Source: Alcanivoracaceae bacterium
GTDB lineage: Bacteria > Pseudomonadota > Gammaproteobacteria > Pseudomonadales > Alcanivoracaceae
Reading direction: 5' to 3'
Length of the DNA: 64,000 bases
Assembly (NCBI GenBank): GCA_029213045.1
Contig: JARGPN010000008.1
Span: forward strand, 1 to 64,000
The translations under genes were made by a program, and so were the position numbers. Shown in pieces: positions 47,489-56,176 of this stretch (position 1 is its first letter; every line of letters starts with the position of its first letter). The notes under the pieces are model-generated. The model had not been told where the DNA came from. It was given only the letters and a program-made list of their open reading frames with translations, and made no database searches.

Positions 47489-47869
47489 ATGGTTCAGAAG
47501 CTAGTTGCCGAGGTTCCTTCCCGCATTTGGGGAGAGGCTAGGCCACCGCGAATGCGCGTGTGGGAAAACGAATTCAATGTGGCATCGTGGATTCGCGTGT
47601 CAGGCGGCAATGGCGAGCTTGCGCTCACCGCGTTTCATATTGATGAAGCGGGCGAGCATACGACTTTGATTGATCGCACATTGATTGACGGCGACGGCAG
47701 CGCGCTGATGTCGGGTTTGGTGCGGCTACGCTTTACCGGTGAGGTGGAGCTGGTGCAGGTGCACCTTAAGCTCGGCGACGCAGCGATGCGCTTTCATGTA
47801 GATGAGCTGTTTTTCCAACGACGTGGCAGCAATTTGCGTCGTGAAGACAAGCTTATCTCAAACTTTTAA
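47489..47869 (+). CDS. Conserved protein of unknown function
   Basis: 126 residues from the ATG at 47489 (GAGGTGGG eight bases upstream). No signal peptide or membrane segment; predicted beta-rich with regular hydrophobic alternation (ASWIRVSGGNGELALTAFHIDE, MSGLVRLRFTGEVELVQVHLKLG, MRFHVDELFFQRR). Ends in basic residues. I do not recognise a family. It has its own terminator downstream and is divergent from the phasin-like gene. Confidence 0.7.
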   Translation: MVQKLVAEVPSRIWGEARPPRMRVWENEFNVASWIRVSGGNGELALTAFHIDEAGEHTTLIDRTLIDGDGSALMSGLVRLRFTGEVELVQVHLKLGDAAMRFHVDELFFQRRGSNLRREDKLISNF

Positions 47870-47951
47870 TGTTGGACTGTTACTTGTTTGTTTAGATTTT
47901 ACTCGTCGTGACGCGCCCCCGGCTGGGCAGTGCGTTCGCGAATGCGCTCAC

Positions 47952-47976
47952 GCCGACCTTGTGTCGGCTTTTTTTT
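47952..47976 (+). terminator. Terminator after the unknown 126-residue gene
   Basis: GCCGAC, a CTTGT loop and GTCGGC, followed by eight T. Confidence 0.85.
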
Positions 47977-47996
47977 GCCTGCAGTCTCTGCTCAGC

Positions 47997-48161
47997 TTAT
48001 GACACTCTTTGCTCGGGCAGCGGGTAGTCGCCATCTTCAAACTCTTCTAGCTCATCAAGAATAGATTCAGGCCATTGGTCGAACTCTAAACCGGTCAAGC
48101 GATTCAGGCGCTCCAAGGCGGACTCTGGTACGGCGTCTTTAATCTTGATTATCTGTCCCAT
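47997..48161 (-). CDS. Small acidic protein, unknown
   Basis: 54 residues from the ATG at 48161, with GGAG six bases upstream. MGQIIKIKDAVPESALERLNRLTGLEFDQW starts the protein; the second half is strongly acidic (ILDELEEFEDGDYP). No membrane segment. The good ribosome site and codon usage like its neighbours argue for a real gene, but there is no recognised function. Confidence 0.6.
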   Translation of the reverse strand: MGQIIKIKDAVPESALERLNRLTGLEFDQWPESILDELEEFEDGDYPLPEQRVS

Positions 48162-48468
48162 TACGCACTCCAAGTGTGATTTGGTTAACGTCTTGTAGAG
48201 AAGAGCCAGAACCATGCCAGTTTTTAATATTAGTATAACTGTATGTTTTATATGAGGTTATTTAGGTTTATGGGTTTTGGTGTTTGATCATAAAATGCCC
48301 TTTCTGCCTGATACTGACAATTTACGTCCATTCACCTAACCCATCCTTAGGCGCCTAGTGACTGATGCGCCAAGTGATGGGGTTGAGGCGGGCTTGCAGC
48401 GGTGATGATGACGGGGTATGGTTGGGCAACTCGGTCATTTTGGGCCATGCGTTGAGCGAGAGAGTGAC
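48162..48468. other. Intergenic region, mostly A+T-rich, no gene seen
   Basis: 307 bases. The left half is A+T-rich (TTTAATATTAGTATAACTGTATG) and may carry the promoter of the small acidic gene on the minus strand. TAGGCGCCTA at 48348-48357 is a perfect 10-base palindrome. No clear promoter for the AraC gene stands out. Confidence 0.5.
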
Positions 48469-49488
48469 ATGACCATTCTAAAAATGAACCCAGATGAATA
48501 TTCGGTTTCGGCGGAGTACGGACCGCTGTTAATCAATCTGGTAGAAAAATACGGAATCTCTGAAAAAACCTTTCTTGGGGGGCTGCAACACGTTGACACC
48601 GTAGATTGGCGTAATCCTAGCGCGCGCTTGCCATTGCACGTGTTTGAGCAGGCCGTGCATCGTGCATTAGAACTCACCAAAGCGCCTTGGCTCGGCTGGG
48701 AATTTGGCGCCTCGTTGAACTTGTCGTCGCATGGCTTCCTAGGGTATGCCGCCATGAGCAGTGAAACCTTACGAGACTCTCTGGAATTAGCGGTTAAGTT
48801 TTTGCAAACACGCGGGACAGTCCTGGAATTGCAACTGTTCGTCGAAGGTGAAACCGCCGTCATTCAAGTTGATGAATTGGTTGCACTAAATGATGTTGCA
48901 CCTTTTATGATTGAAAGTTTTTTTAGCAGTTTGCATTTTATGGGTTCGCATTTGATGGGCGAAACCTATTTAGATGGCGAATTGCGCTTTGCCTACCCAG
49001 AGCCAAAGTATTTTGAAAAAATGCGTCCGATTATTCCTGTGAACGTATTGTTTGATTGCGCTTACCATCAAATGCGCTTTCCTGCGCATCGGTTGGACCA
49101 AAAATTATTGTTTGCCGATCCGCGTTTAACGCGCATGGCGGCAGACCAATGTGAGCAGGAATTGGCATCGATTAAGTCGCCACCAAAATTACTTGGGCAG
49201 GTGCGCCGAATTATTCTTGGCGAAGCGGGGCGGTTCCCCAGCGTTGAGGAGACTGCGTCAGAGCTACATATGTCGTCGCGCACGCTCAAACGTAAGTTGC
49301 AGCAACTGGGCACTAGCTATCAACGTATTATGGATGATCTACGAAAAGGCTTGGCGGTGGAGTACCTAACCCAAACTCAGCGTACGGTGGATGAAATTGC
49401 CATTCAATTAGGTTACTCAGACGCGTCTAATTTCGCACGAGCATTCCGCCGATGGACCAAGAAGAGTCCTTCGGATTATCGCCGATAA
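48469..49488 (+). CDS. AraC-family transcriptional regulator
   Basis: 339 residues from the ATG at 48469 (GAGAG nearby); the frame is open 17 codons further up. An arabinose-binding-like N-terminal domain (about 15-205, as in OruR/CfaD-type AraC proteins) is followed by two helix-turn-helix motifs at about 235-335 (PSVEETASELHMSSRTLKRKLQQLGTSYQRI and VDEIAIQLGYSDASNFARAFRRWTKKSP). It probably activates the adjacent SDR gene 24 bases downstream; that is inference. The effector is unknown. Confidence 0.9.
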   Translation: MTILKMNPDEYSVSAEYGPLLINLVEKYGISEKTFLGGLQHVDTVDWRNPSARLPLHVFEQAVHRALELTKAPWLGWEFGASLNLSSHGFLGYAAMSSETLRDSLELAVKFLQTRGTVLELQLFVEGETAVIQVDELVALNDVAPFMIESFFSSLHFMGSHLMGETYLDGELRFAYPEPKYFEKMRPIIPVNVLFDCAYHQMRFPAHRLDQKLLFADPRLTRMAADQCEQELASIKSPPKLLGQVRRIILGEAGRFPSVEETASELHMSSRTLKRKLQQLGTSYQRIMDDLRKGLAVEYLTQTQRTVDEIAIQLGYSDASNFARAFRRWTKKSPSDYRR

Positions 49489-49512
49489 CGGCAGCCTCCC
49501 GGGAGAGAAGTC

Positions 49513-50313
49513 ATGAAGAGTGAATGGTTGCCAGCAAACCTGCTGGCCAACGATGTTGTATTTATTACTGGCGCAGGCAGCGGCATCAATCAGGGCATCG
49601 CGCAAATGCTAGCGGGGCACGGCGCGAAAGTTGTGATGGTTGGGCGTCGCCAAGAAAAGCTCGATGAAACGTGCAAGTTAATTCAAGACGCAGGTGGCGA
49701 AGCACTAGGGATTTCTGCAGATGTCCGAAGTCTGGAGGCAATGACCGAGGCCGCTGAGAAAGGTAAGGCCGCGTTTGGGGAATACACGATTATTGTTGCT
49801 GGTGCGGCAGGAAACTTCATGGCGCCGGTAGCCAACATAAGCAGCAATGGTTTTTCCTCGGTGGTTGATATCGATTTAAAAGGCACGTTCCACACCTTTA
49901 AGGCCTGTTCTGGATTTATGGCGAAATCCAACGTGCGCGGTTTGGCGATTACTGCGCCGCAATCGCAAATGGCGATGCCTATGCAGGCGCATGTGTGCGC
50001 AGCGAAGGCGGGCGTCGATATGTTGGTGAAAACTTTGTCGTTGGAATGGGCCTCGTTAGGGTTTCGCGTCAATGCCTTGTCGCCTGGGTTTGTTGAGGGC
50101 ACTGTCGGCGGCGATGTCGTGTCTGCCGGGCAGGGCGAGCACATTAAAAAGCTGTTGCCGTTAAAGCGTTTTGCGACAGTGCAGGAAATGGCGCAAATGG
50201 CGTTGCTAATGGTGAGCCCATTAACGGCGTATTTAACCGGGCAAATTATTGGCTTGGACGGTGGCATTTCGCTGCTCGGGCCGGCCGGTATGATGGGCGG
50301 TGCCCATGGCTGA
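49513..50313 (+). CDS. 2,4-dienoyl-CoA reductase-like SDR
   Basis: 266 residues. The cofactor loop is TGAGSGINQGIA, then AGAAGNF and DIDLKGTFHTFK. The classical YxxxK tyrosine is missing: the segment reads QAHVCAAKAGVD. That pattern, with NF instead of NAG and a lysine in AAK, matches the 2,4-dienoyl-CoA reductase (DECR) branch of SDRs, which use NADPH to reduce dienoyl-CoA in unsaturated fatty-acid beta-oxidation. The family match is from memory. Overlaps the HIT gene by 8 bases, so translation is coupled. Confidence 0.82.
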   Translation: MKSEWLPANLLANDVVFITGAGSGINQGIAQMLAGHGAKVVMVGRRQEKLDETCKLIQDAGGEALGISADVRSLEAMTEAAEKGKAAFGEYTIIVAGAAGNFMAPVANISSNGFSSVVDIDLKGTFHTFKACSGFMAKSNVRGLAITAPQSQMAMPMQAHVCAAKAGVDMLVKTLSLEWASLGFRVNALSPGFVEGTVGGDVVSAGQGEHIKKLLPLKRFATVQEMAQMALLMVSPLTAYLTGQIIGLDGGISLLGPAGMMGGAHG

Positions 50314-50719
50314 GTTGTATGAGCGTTTAGCGGCGGACACTCATGCTTTAGGTGAAACACCTGATTGCTGGATTCGTTGGATGAACGATCAGCGCTTTGC
50401 CTGGCTGGTAATTGTGCCGAAACGTGACGGCGTGCGTGAATGGTATGAGTTGGACTCTGCGCTGCAACATGATTTATTGGATTTGGTAAATCGTAGCGCG
50501 ATGCATTTGCAGGCGTTGGTGGGCGCTGAAAAAATTAATATCGGGGCGCTGGGGAATTTGGTGCCGCAGCTACATATACATATTATCGCCCGCCGTTCAG
50601 ACGATCCCTGCTGGCCTGGTCCAGTCTGGGGTCAGGGCGCGCCCGTTCCCTTTGTTAATGGCGAAGAGCCGGACTGGCTTGCCGCCCTGCGTCAAAGATT
50701 GAGTTATCGTTGTGCTTGA
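50306..50719 (+). CDS. HIT-domain protein
   Basis: 137 residues from the ATG at 50306; a GTG two codons upstream is also in frame. The histidine-triad segment reads QLHIHIIAR, so the first His of the usual HxHxH is Gln while the nucleophilic second and third are kept, as in many proteobacterial members of this type. HIT proteins hydrolyse nucleotide phosphoramidates or dinucleoside polyphosphates. It overlaps the CPXCG gene by 8 bases. Confidence 0.88.
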   Translation: MAELYERLAADTHALGETPDCWIRWMNDQRFAWLVIVPKRDGVREWYELDSALQHDLLDLVNRSAMHLQALVGAEKINIGALGNLVPQLHIHIIARRSDDPCWPGPVWGQGAPVPFVNGEEPDWLAALRQRLSYRCA

Positions 50720-50897
50720 ATCAGTGACAGTGAGTTGCCCTTACTGTGGCGAGCGGTTTGAGGCGCTGATCGATTGCTCCGTACCGGAGCAAAGTTATTA
50801 CGAAGATTGCTTCGTGTGTTGTCGGCCTATTCTATTTTCCGTTGACGTTGATATGTCTGGGATGCCTACCGTTGACGTCCGCCGAGACGATGATTAG
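50712..50897 (+). CDS. CPXCG-motif cysteine-rich protein
   Basis: 61 residues, starting at GTG 50712 inside the end of the HIT gene. Four-cysteine zinc-ribbon pattern: CPYC near 9-12 and CFVC near 33-36, plus extra Cys. This is the small CPXCG family common in gammaproteobacteria, function unknown. No room remains for an ATG start with the conserved N-terminus. Confidence 0.8.
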   Translation: MLESVTVSCPYCGERFEALIDCSVPEQSYYEDCFVCCRPILFSVDVDMSGMPTVDVRRDDD

Positions 50898-50963
50898 TGA
50901 GCGTACGTTTGGCTGAAACATTTTGCTCGGCTAAACCGCGAATGAAGATTTTGGGAGAGAACA

Positions 50964-51740
50964 ATGTCTAAGAGTGAATTCGTTCAAGTGAGCGAAAACG
51001 GGGGCGTACTGGACGTGCGCATCAATCGCCCTGATAGAAAAAATGCGCTAACCCATGAAATGTACAGTGCTCTCACAGCGGCGTTAGAGCTTGCAGCCAG
51101 TACAGCGTCAGTGCGCGTCGTATTGATTGCAGGTACTGATGATTGCTTTACCGCAGGCAATGATATGGTGGATTTTTTGAATAATCCGCCAGAAGGTGAC
51201 GAAGCACCGGTAATGCGCTTCTTGGGTAAACTAGTTGCAATGGAAAAGCCGATTATTGCCGCGGTAAATGGCCCCGCCGTGGGCGTTGGCACGACGATGC
51301 TGTTGCATTGCGATTTAGTGTATGTGGCGCAATCTGCAAAGTTACAAATGCCATTCGTGAACTTGGGGCTGTGCCCTGAAGCAGCGTCCAGTATGTTGCT
51401 GCCAACCCTTATGGGGCATCAGCGTGCTGCGGAGCTGCTGCTGCTCGGAGAAACCATTGGTGGTGAGCAAGCGGTTGCGTTGGGCATCGCGAACGCTGTA
51501 TTCGATGATCAATCGTATCTTGCCGAAGCGCGGGCGAAAGCAGAAAAGCTTGCTAAGCAACCTGCAGCGTCTGTGCGCTTAACTAAACAACTATTGAAGG
51601 CTCCATATATCGATGCGCTAAAAGCGCACATGAAAGTCGAGGGTGATTTATTTTTTCAGCGGTTAAGCTCGCCGGAAGCACGTGAAGCAATGTCTTCATT
51701 TGTAGAGAAGCGCAAGCCCGACTTTAGTAAATTCGATTAA
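50964..51740 (+). CDS. Enoyl-CoA hydratase/isomerase family protein
   Basis: 258 residues, crotonase fold. The oxyanion-hole loops AGNDM (about 68-72) and NGPAVGVGTTMLLHCD, and the acid-region Glu in GLCPEAASSMLLP, are visible. It probably hydrates or isomerises enoyl-CoA in beta-oxidation, in line with the dienoyl-CoA reductase-like SDR upstream. ATG follows TTGGGAGAGAACA. Confidence 0.9.
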   Translation: MSKSEFVQVSENGGVLDVRINRPDRKNALTHEMYSALTAALELAASTASVRVVLIAGTDDCFTAGNDMVDFLNNPPEGDEAPVMRFLGKLVAMEKPIIAAVNGPAVGVGTTMLLHCDLVYVAQSAKLQMPFVNLGLCPEAASSMLLPTLMGHQRAAELLLLGETIGGEQAVALGIANAVFDDQSYLAEARAKAEKLAKQPAASVRLTKQLLKAPYIDALKAHMKVEGDLFFQRLSSPEAREAMSSFVEKRKPDFSKFD

Positions 51741-51753
51741 CTTATGTTTGTGA

Positions 51754-51785
51754 AAAATGCGCGCAATGGGCGCGCATTTTCATGA
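51754..51785 (+). terminator. Terminator after the enoyl-CoA hydratase gene
   Basis: AAAATGCGCGC (51754-51764) and GCGCGCATTTT (51770-51780), then CATGACGTTTTT. The T run is displaced, so moderate strength. Confidence 0.65.
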
Positions 51786-51841
51786 CGTTTTTCTTCTGAC
51801 TCCGACTTATTTCAGAGCGCTTTTTTTCGAGCCGGAGTGCC

Positions 51842-52414
51842 TCAATTTTTTTCCTCAATTAAGCTAAGAAGCTGTCCATTGAATAAGTGCGTGAGTACTT
51901 TCGCCATTTGCTTAGGCGTTTGCTGCATGCCGCTATTCATCCATTCCTTTAGGCTGTAAAAGCACGCCCCTGCTAACAACGCGGTAACCAGATCAAGATC
52001 GCTTTGGTTGAGCTTTTTGACTGGGCCTTGGCGCAGCAGTGTGCCGATAAGTCTGGCGAAGTATTTGCGCATTTGGCTAATAAAAATGTCGTCAGCCCCG
52101 CTCTTCAGGAGGACTTGAATTAATTCCTTCTGCTGGAAGGCAACGCTTGATGCTAGATAGTTTACCGCGAGCGCTAGGTTGTCTTCGAAGTTCTCTAGGT
52201 ACGGCTCGGCTTGATCATAAAATTTCTCAAACAGGCCATCTACGATTGAGCGAAAGAGCTGTTCTTTGCTGGCGTAATACCGGTAAAGCGTTGGCCGGGA
52301 TGTGCTGGCGGCCGCTGCGATCTGCGCCATACGCACGTCCGAGAATGATTGGCGCTCTAGCAGGGACAGCAGTGCGGCTTGGCAGCGCTGTGAAATGTCG
52401 GGGTTTTCAGGCAT
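51842..52414 (-). CDS. TetR-family transcriptional regulator
   Basis: 190 residues. The N-terminal helix-turn-helix (FSDVRMAQIAAAASTSRPTLYRYYASKEQLF, about residues 19-49) is typical. The ligand-binding domain resembles no characterised member I can name. Divergent from the fatty acid desaturase gene, with two ACATAA palindromes between the genes, so control of the desaturase and of itself is likely. Confidence 0.9.
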   Translation of the reverse strand: MPENPDISQRCQAALLSLLERQSFSDVRMAQIAAAASTSRPTLYRYYASKEQLFRSIVDGLFEKFYDQAEPYLENFEDNLALAVNYLASSVAFQQKELIQVLLKSGADDIFISQMRKYFARLIGTLLRQGPVKKLNQSDLDLVTALLAGACFYSLKEWMNSGMQQTPKQMAKVLTHLFNGQLLSLIEEKN

Positions 52415-52450
52415 GGCAGAACCTTCTGCTACTCAGGGGGCTGATACAAA

Positions 52451-52463
52451 ACATAAAATATGT
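52451..52463. promoter_or_regulatory. Candidate TetR operator near the regulator gene
   Basis: ACATA-AAA-TATGT, a perfect 13-base palindrome 37 bases upstream of the TetR start codon, followed by CTC. The site at 52550 shares ACATAA and TATGTCTC. Confidence 0.45.
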
Positions 52464-52549
52464 CTCAAAGCATTTTCCTGCAAGCCAATGAATTCAAGGC
52501 AAAATCTCTTTTTGGCTAGCAAGCCCGTGAAATAAGGGGTTAACGGGTT

Positions 52550-52567
52550 ACATAATGGGATTTATGT
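52550..52567. promoter_or_regulatory. Candidate TetR operator near the desaturase gene
   Basis: ACATAA-TGGGAT-TTATGT, perfect 6-base arms, 60 bases upstream of the desaturase start, followed by CTC like the other site. Confidence 0.45.
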
Positions 52568-52626
52568 CTCGTGCGCGATGCACCGCTTTAAGGGAAGAAT
52601 GGGGCGTTGTTTGATGGGAGAGAGAA

Positions 52627-53535
52627 ATGACACAAGCTGCAAGTGAATTGCCTGATGCATTTCGCAAACTTCGTGCTCGGCCCCTTTATGCATGGCCGAC
52701 CATCGTGTTGATGGTGCTGTGCTTGGCGGTAGTGTTTGCTAGCTGGACGCTGGTGTTGATGGCGTTGATGCCAGTCGCACTCGGCTGCGTGCTGAATTGC
52801 GTGGCCATGTACTACTTGTTCAGCCCTATCCACGACGCTATTCATCGTTCCATGGCGCACAGCAATAAACTGAATGACTTTTTTATGTGGCTGATCCTCC
52901 TGCCTATTGTGCCGTTTTCCAACGGGCGTTTATTGCGAGTGATGCACATGCAGCATCACCGTTTCGCGAATGATCCTGAGCGCGACCCGGATCACTGGAC
53001 GATGACGGCACCGTTTAAGATGTTTTGGATTTGGTTTGCGTGGGATTTTTACTACCTTTATTTTTACCTTCGTCACAAAGATCAATTTAAAGATATTGAT
53101 GTAGGCAAGCCGGTACGAGACACCATTTGGGTGTGGATGCTCGCTTTCTCTATTGGATATTTTCATCCCGAAGCCGTTATTTTTCTTTGGTTCGTGCCGT
53201 CGCGTTTAATGGCGTGGTTAATCGCTGCGGTGTTTATGTACTTGCCGCATTGGCCGCATGATATTGAGCATGAAAAAGCACCGTATCAAGCGACGCATAA
53301 TCGTCTTGGGTTGGAGTGGCTGCTCACGCCGGTGTTGTCGTATCAAAATTATCATTTAGTACACCATCTTTATCCGACGGTGCCTTTTTATCGCTATCGA
53401 AAAATTTGGCAGGCGCGCGAAGCGTGGCATAACAGCCATTCACCTTCTTTTGTGGCGCCGTTTAGTCGAACGCCGAATCGCTTAAAGGCTGGCGCTGATT
53501 CATCGCTAGAATCGCCAGAAAGAGACGGGATTTAA
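52627..53535 (+). CDS. Fatty acid desaturase-family membrane protein
   Basis: 302 residues with four to five membrane segments. Three histidine boxes: HDAIH (69-73), HMQHH (107-111) and HLVHH (243-247), plus HWPHD near 208-212. The pattern is that of membrane-bound di-iron desaturases or hydroxylases (fatty-acid desaturase, beta-carotene hydroxylase). Regulation by the divergent TetR is likely. ATG follows GGGAGAGAA. Substrate (acyl lipid or carotenoid) cannot be told. Confidence 0.88.
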   Translation: MTQAASELPDAFRKLRARPLYAWPTIVLMVLCLAVVFASWTLVLMALMPVALGCVLNCVAMYYLFSPIHDAIHRSMAHSNKLNDFFMWLILLPIVPFSNGRLLRVMHMQHHRFANDPERDPDHWTMTAPFKMFWIWFAWDFYYLYFYLRHKDQFKDIDVGKPVRDTIWVWMLAFSIGYFHPEAVIFLWFVPSRLMAWLIAAVFMYLPHWPHDIEHEKAPYQATHNRLGLEWLLTPVLSYQNYHLVHHLYPTVPFYRYRKIWQAREAWHNSHSPSFVAPFSRTPNRLKAGADSSLESPERDGI

Positions 53536-53554
53536 AAAGAAAGATAGAGACAGG

Positions 53555-53845
53555 TTAGGCTTTGCGGTCGTGGTGTCCCAAGTCGCGTTCGGGGCAAATT
53601 CTGTCTCTGACGCGGCGTTTGAGTTCGCCAATATCAGGAAAGCCGCCATCGCGCTTACGTTCCCAGATGAGTTCGCCGGCGGCATAAATTTCGAACACGC
53701 CGCCGGTGCCAGGTATTAATTTCAGTGACGAGATTTCTTCGCAGAAAGAGCTGAGAAGTTCTTGTGACATCCATGTGGCACGCAGCATCCAATTACACTG
53801 CGTGCAGTAGTGAATGATGACGTCTTTGTCGTTTTCATTGTGCAC
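53555..53845 (-). CDS. SelT/SelW/SelH-family (Rdx) thioredoxin-like protein
   Basis: 96 residues. Redox CxxC in IIHYCTQCNWMLRATW near residues 14-17, then GTGGVFEIYAAGELIWERKRDGGFPD, as in the SelW-like bacterial family with Cys replacing selenocysteine. Probably a small thiol oxidoreductase. Between the desaturase and lipoprotein genes, in its own right. Confidence 0.88.
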   Translation of the reverse strand: MHNENDKDVIIHYCTQCNWMLRATWMSQELLSSFCEEISSLKLIPGTGGVFEIYAAGELIWERKRDGGFPDIGELKRRVRDRICPERDLGHHDRKA

Positions 53846-53856
53846 TGCCGTCAGTC

Positions 53857-54519
53857 TTACTGATTGATCGGCGGGATAACGACGGTGGCATTGATGTCTT
53901 CGTCATCGCCCACGTTTGAAGTGCTATTTCCTGCGCCGTTTCCTGTCAGGAACCTAGTTAGGTTTGGGTCTGCAAACATTTTGGTGAGGCCGCGAGAAAG
54001 GACTTCGTTGATCATCTCTTCATTGCGTTTAGCGGACGGTGTTACCGGCTGCTCGTAGGTGTTGCCGGTGCTATAGGTGCCGACGTATTTATCACCCGCT
54101 GCGTTGATCGCAGCCGCTTCAATAACGGCTTTCACTTCAACGCGATTCACGATTGAGCCGGATTCGGGAACATAGCTAAGTTCTTTTAACCGAATATCGA
54201 GGCCGCTGGCATTGTCTGTGGGGTTGTAGGCGTTAAATCCTTGTGCTTGCAGGCCTTTTTTTACCGCGCTGATTAATACTTGCGGGATGTCATCGGCGGG
54301 ACGAATTAAGCTGGTGTCGCCATAAATGCCACCGCGTGTGCCAAACGCAGAATCGCTACGTTGATCGGTGGCAGACACGGCAACAGGCGTGTTATTGCCA
54401 ATGTTTTGAGAGTCTACTTTCGGTGTCGGTTTTACTTCGATCACTTGTGGGCTCAGTGCGCAGGCGGTTAAACCCAAGGCGATGATAGGGGCTGTCAAAA
54501 CGGCTCTCAAATTGCGCAT
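53857..54519 (-). CDS. YajG-family lipoprotein
   Basis: 220 residues. Signal peptide with lipobox LTAC; the lipidated Cys is residue 20. The rest matches YajG-type proteins (VAVSATDQRSDSAFGTRGGIYG..., LKELSYVPESGSIVNRVEVKAVIEAAA). YajG is an outer-membrane lipoprotein of unknown role. The C-terminal 20 residues (NSTSNVGDDEDINATVVIPP) are an extra acidic tail. Confidence 0.82.
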   Translation of the reverse strand: MRNLRAVLTAPIIALGLTACALSPQVIEVKPTPKVDSQNIGNNTPVAVSATDQRSDSAFGTRGGIYGDTSLIRPADDIPQVLISAVKKGLQAQGFNAYNPTDNASGLDIRLKELSYVPESGSIVNRVEVKAVIEAAAINAAGDKYVGTYSTGNTYEQPVTPSAKRNEEMINEVLSRGLTKMFADPNLTRFLTGNGAGNSTSNVGDDEDINATVVIPPINQ

Positions 54520-54572
54520 AGTGCGACTCCTGCTTGGGTTTTTAATGCCAACTTTCGCGGTGGCGAGCGTTG

Positions 54573-55547
54573 TTAAAAGTGACGGTCTGCGGCTTCTTGT
54601 GCTAACTGTATCAGCGCATCTTTATACGCAGAATCTGGAATAATGCCGAGCGCGTTAATGGCTAATGCTGTTTGCTCTCGCGCTTTTTCCATTGTGTATT
54701 GCAGACCGCCAGATTGCTGAACAGTTTCAACAATCGGCTGTAATTGATCGATGCCACCATTGCGTACCGCTTGCTTAATCATTTCAGCTTGCTCGGGGCT
54801 GCCTTCGCGAATGGTGTAAATCAACGGCAGTGTTGGTTTGCCTTCGGCTAAATCGTCACCGACGTTTTTGCCCAGCTCTGCAGCGTCGCCGACGTAATCC
54901 AGCACGTCGTCAACAAGTTGGAACGCAATGCCAAGGTGGCGGCCGTAAGCCGCCAAGGCGTCACGCACAGCTCGGTCCGTGCCGCCGTCACCCAGTACTG
55001 CGCCTGTTTCAGCCGCAGATTCAAACATCTTTGCGGTCTTATGGTGAATTACGCGCATATAGCGTTCTTCCGTGGTGTTCGGATCGCGGCAGTTAATCAG
55101 CTGCAATACTTCGCCTTCGGAAATAATGTTGGTGCTGTGCGCGAGAATATCGAGCAAGTGCTGATTGCCGATGGCAATGACGAGCTGGAACGCACGAGAA
55201 ATAAGAAAATCGCCGACTAGAACGCTGGCGGAATTTCCCCAAACGGCGTTCACCGTGGGACGGCCTCGTCGCATGCTGGACTCATCGACAACATCGTCGT
55301 GCAGCAGTGTGGCGGTGTGGAGAAACTCGATAATGGCCGCAACATCGACGTGCTTGTCGCCCTGATAGCCGCCGGCGCGTGCGCACAGCACAGACACCAA
55401 GGGCCGCAAACGCTTGCCGCCTGAGCTTACGATGTAATCGCCGACTTCCTTGATTAGCGGCACGCCGGAGTCCAGATGCTTGGCAATGAAGCGGTTTACC
55501 GCGTCAAAATCGTCTGCGACGACGGAATAGATGGCTTTGAAATCCAT
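54573..55547 (-). CDS. ispB: Octaprenyl diphosphate synthase
   Basis: 324 residues from the ATG at 55547 (AGGA seven bases upstream), matching E. coli IspB (323); the frame is open upstream for 19 codons of unlikely sequence. The trans-prenyltransferase aspartate motifs are LLHDDVVDESSMRRG and QLVDDVLDY, with GGKRLRP binding isopentenyl diphosphate. It builds the side chain of ubiquinone. As in relatives, it is divergent from rplU-rpmA-obgE. Confidence 0.95.
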   Translation of the reverse strand: MDFKAIYSVVADDFDAVNRFIAKHLDSGVPLIKEVGDYIVSSGGKRLRPLVSVLCARAGGYQGDKHVDVAAIIEFLHTATLLHDDVVDESSMRRGRPTVNAVWGNSASVLVGDFLISRAFQLVIAIGNQHLLDILAHSTNIISEGEVLQLINCRDPNTTEERYMRVIHHKTAKMFESAAETGAVLGDGGTDRAVRDALAAYGRHLGIAFQLVDDVLDYVGDAAELGKNVGDDLAEGKPTLPLIYTIREGSPEQAEMIKQAVRNGGIDQLQPIVETVQQSGGLQYTMEKAREQTALAINALGIIPDSAYKDALIQLAQEAADRHF

Positions 55548-55684
55548 GGGAAGTCCTGGGGCCGTAATTGGCGGCAATGCTAACAGTCGGCGGCACTGAG
55601 TCAAGGAAAGGAGCGGATCTGGGCACGCGCGTGGGCTGGGTTTCAGCGGTGCGTAAAATCAATATCAAACCCTAGCGCAAAGAG

Positions 55685-55713
55685 TTGTTCTGCGTCGCTG
55701 AATCCCTTAGAAT
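55685..55713 (+). promoter_or_regulatory. Sigma-70 promoter of rplU
   Basis: TTGTTC at 55685-55690, 17 bases, TAGAAT at 55708-55713, then TCGCGCCCC. The discriminator is the same as after the S10 promoter's -10 element. Confidence 0.6.
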
Positions 55714-55822
55714 TCGCGCCCCTGACCCGTCGCCGTGGCCAGCAAGTGACGCCTACGCCAAGAAATGCAGTAATTGGAGCGTAAGGAAGTCCGCCACTGG
55801 GGGCTATTTTGAGGTAATACCG

Positions 55823-56134
55823 ATGTACGCAGTAATTAAAACCGGTGGCAAGCAGTATCGCGTTGAAGAAGGCGATACGCTGAAAATCGAAAAGCTAGAA
55901 GTAGGCACCGGCGAAAGCGTTGATTTCGACGAAGTCCTGCTGGTAGCAGACGGTGACAACATCACCGTTGGTCAGCCGCTGGTAAGTGGCGCCAAAGTGA
56001 CCGCCGAAGTTGTAGAGCAAGGCCGTCATGACAAAATTCGCATTATCAAATTCCGTCGCCGCAAGCACTATCGTAAGCAGCAAGGCCACCGTCAGTGGTT
56101 TACTGCGGTGAAGATTACGGGCATCAAAGCCTGA
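55823..56134 (+). CDS. rplU: 50S ribosomal protein L21
   Basis: 103 residues from the ATG at 55823 (GAGGT 10 bases upstream; [17 protein letters not shown] opening). The frame is open upstream but that lies in the leader. L21 binds 23S rRNA domain II near L20. Followed 42 bases later by rpmA. Confidence 0.97.
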   Translation: MYAVIKTGGKQYRVEEGDTLKIEKLEVGTGESVDFDEVLLVADGDNITVGQPLVSGAKVTAEVVEQGRHDKIRIIKFRRRKHYRKQQGHRQWFTAVKITGIKA

Positions 56135-56176
56135 TCGGCGGATCCCTTGTTGGGGAATTACTAGAGGATTTGAACA

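Noticed and set aside
47932-47948. GCGTTCGCGAATGCGC hairpin as a separate terminator
   Set aside because: No T run; the real terminator follows at 47952-47976.
49683-50360. 225-codon minus-strand open frame opposite the dienoyl-CoA reductase-like SDR
   Set aside because: Pro/Ser/Ala-rich translation typical of antisense frames; the plus strand has clear SDR motifs.
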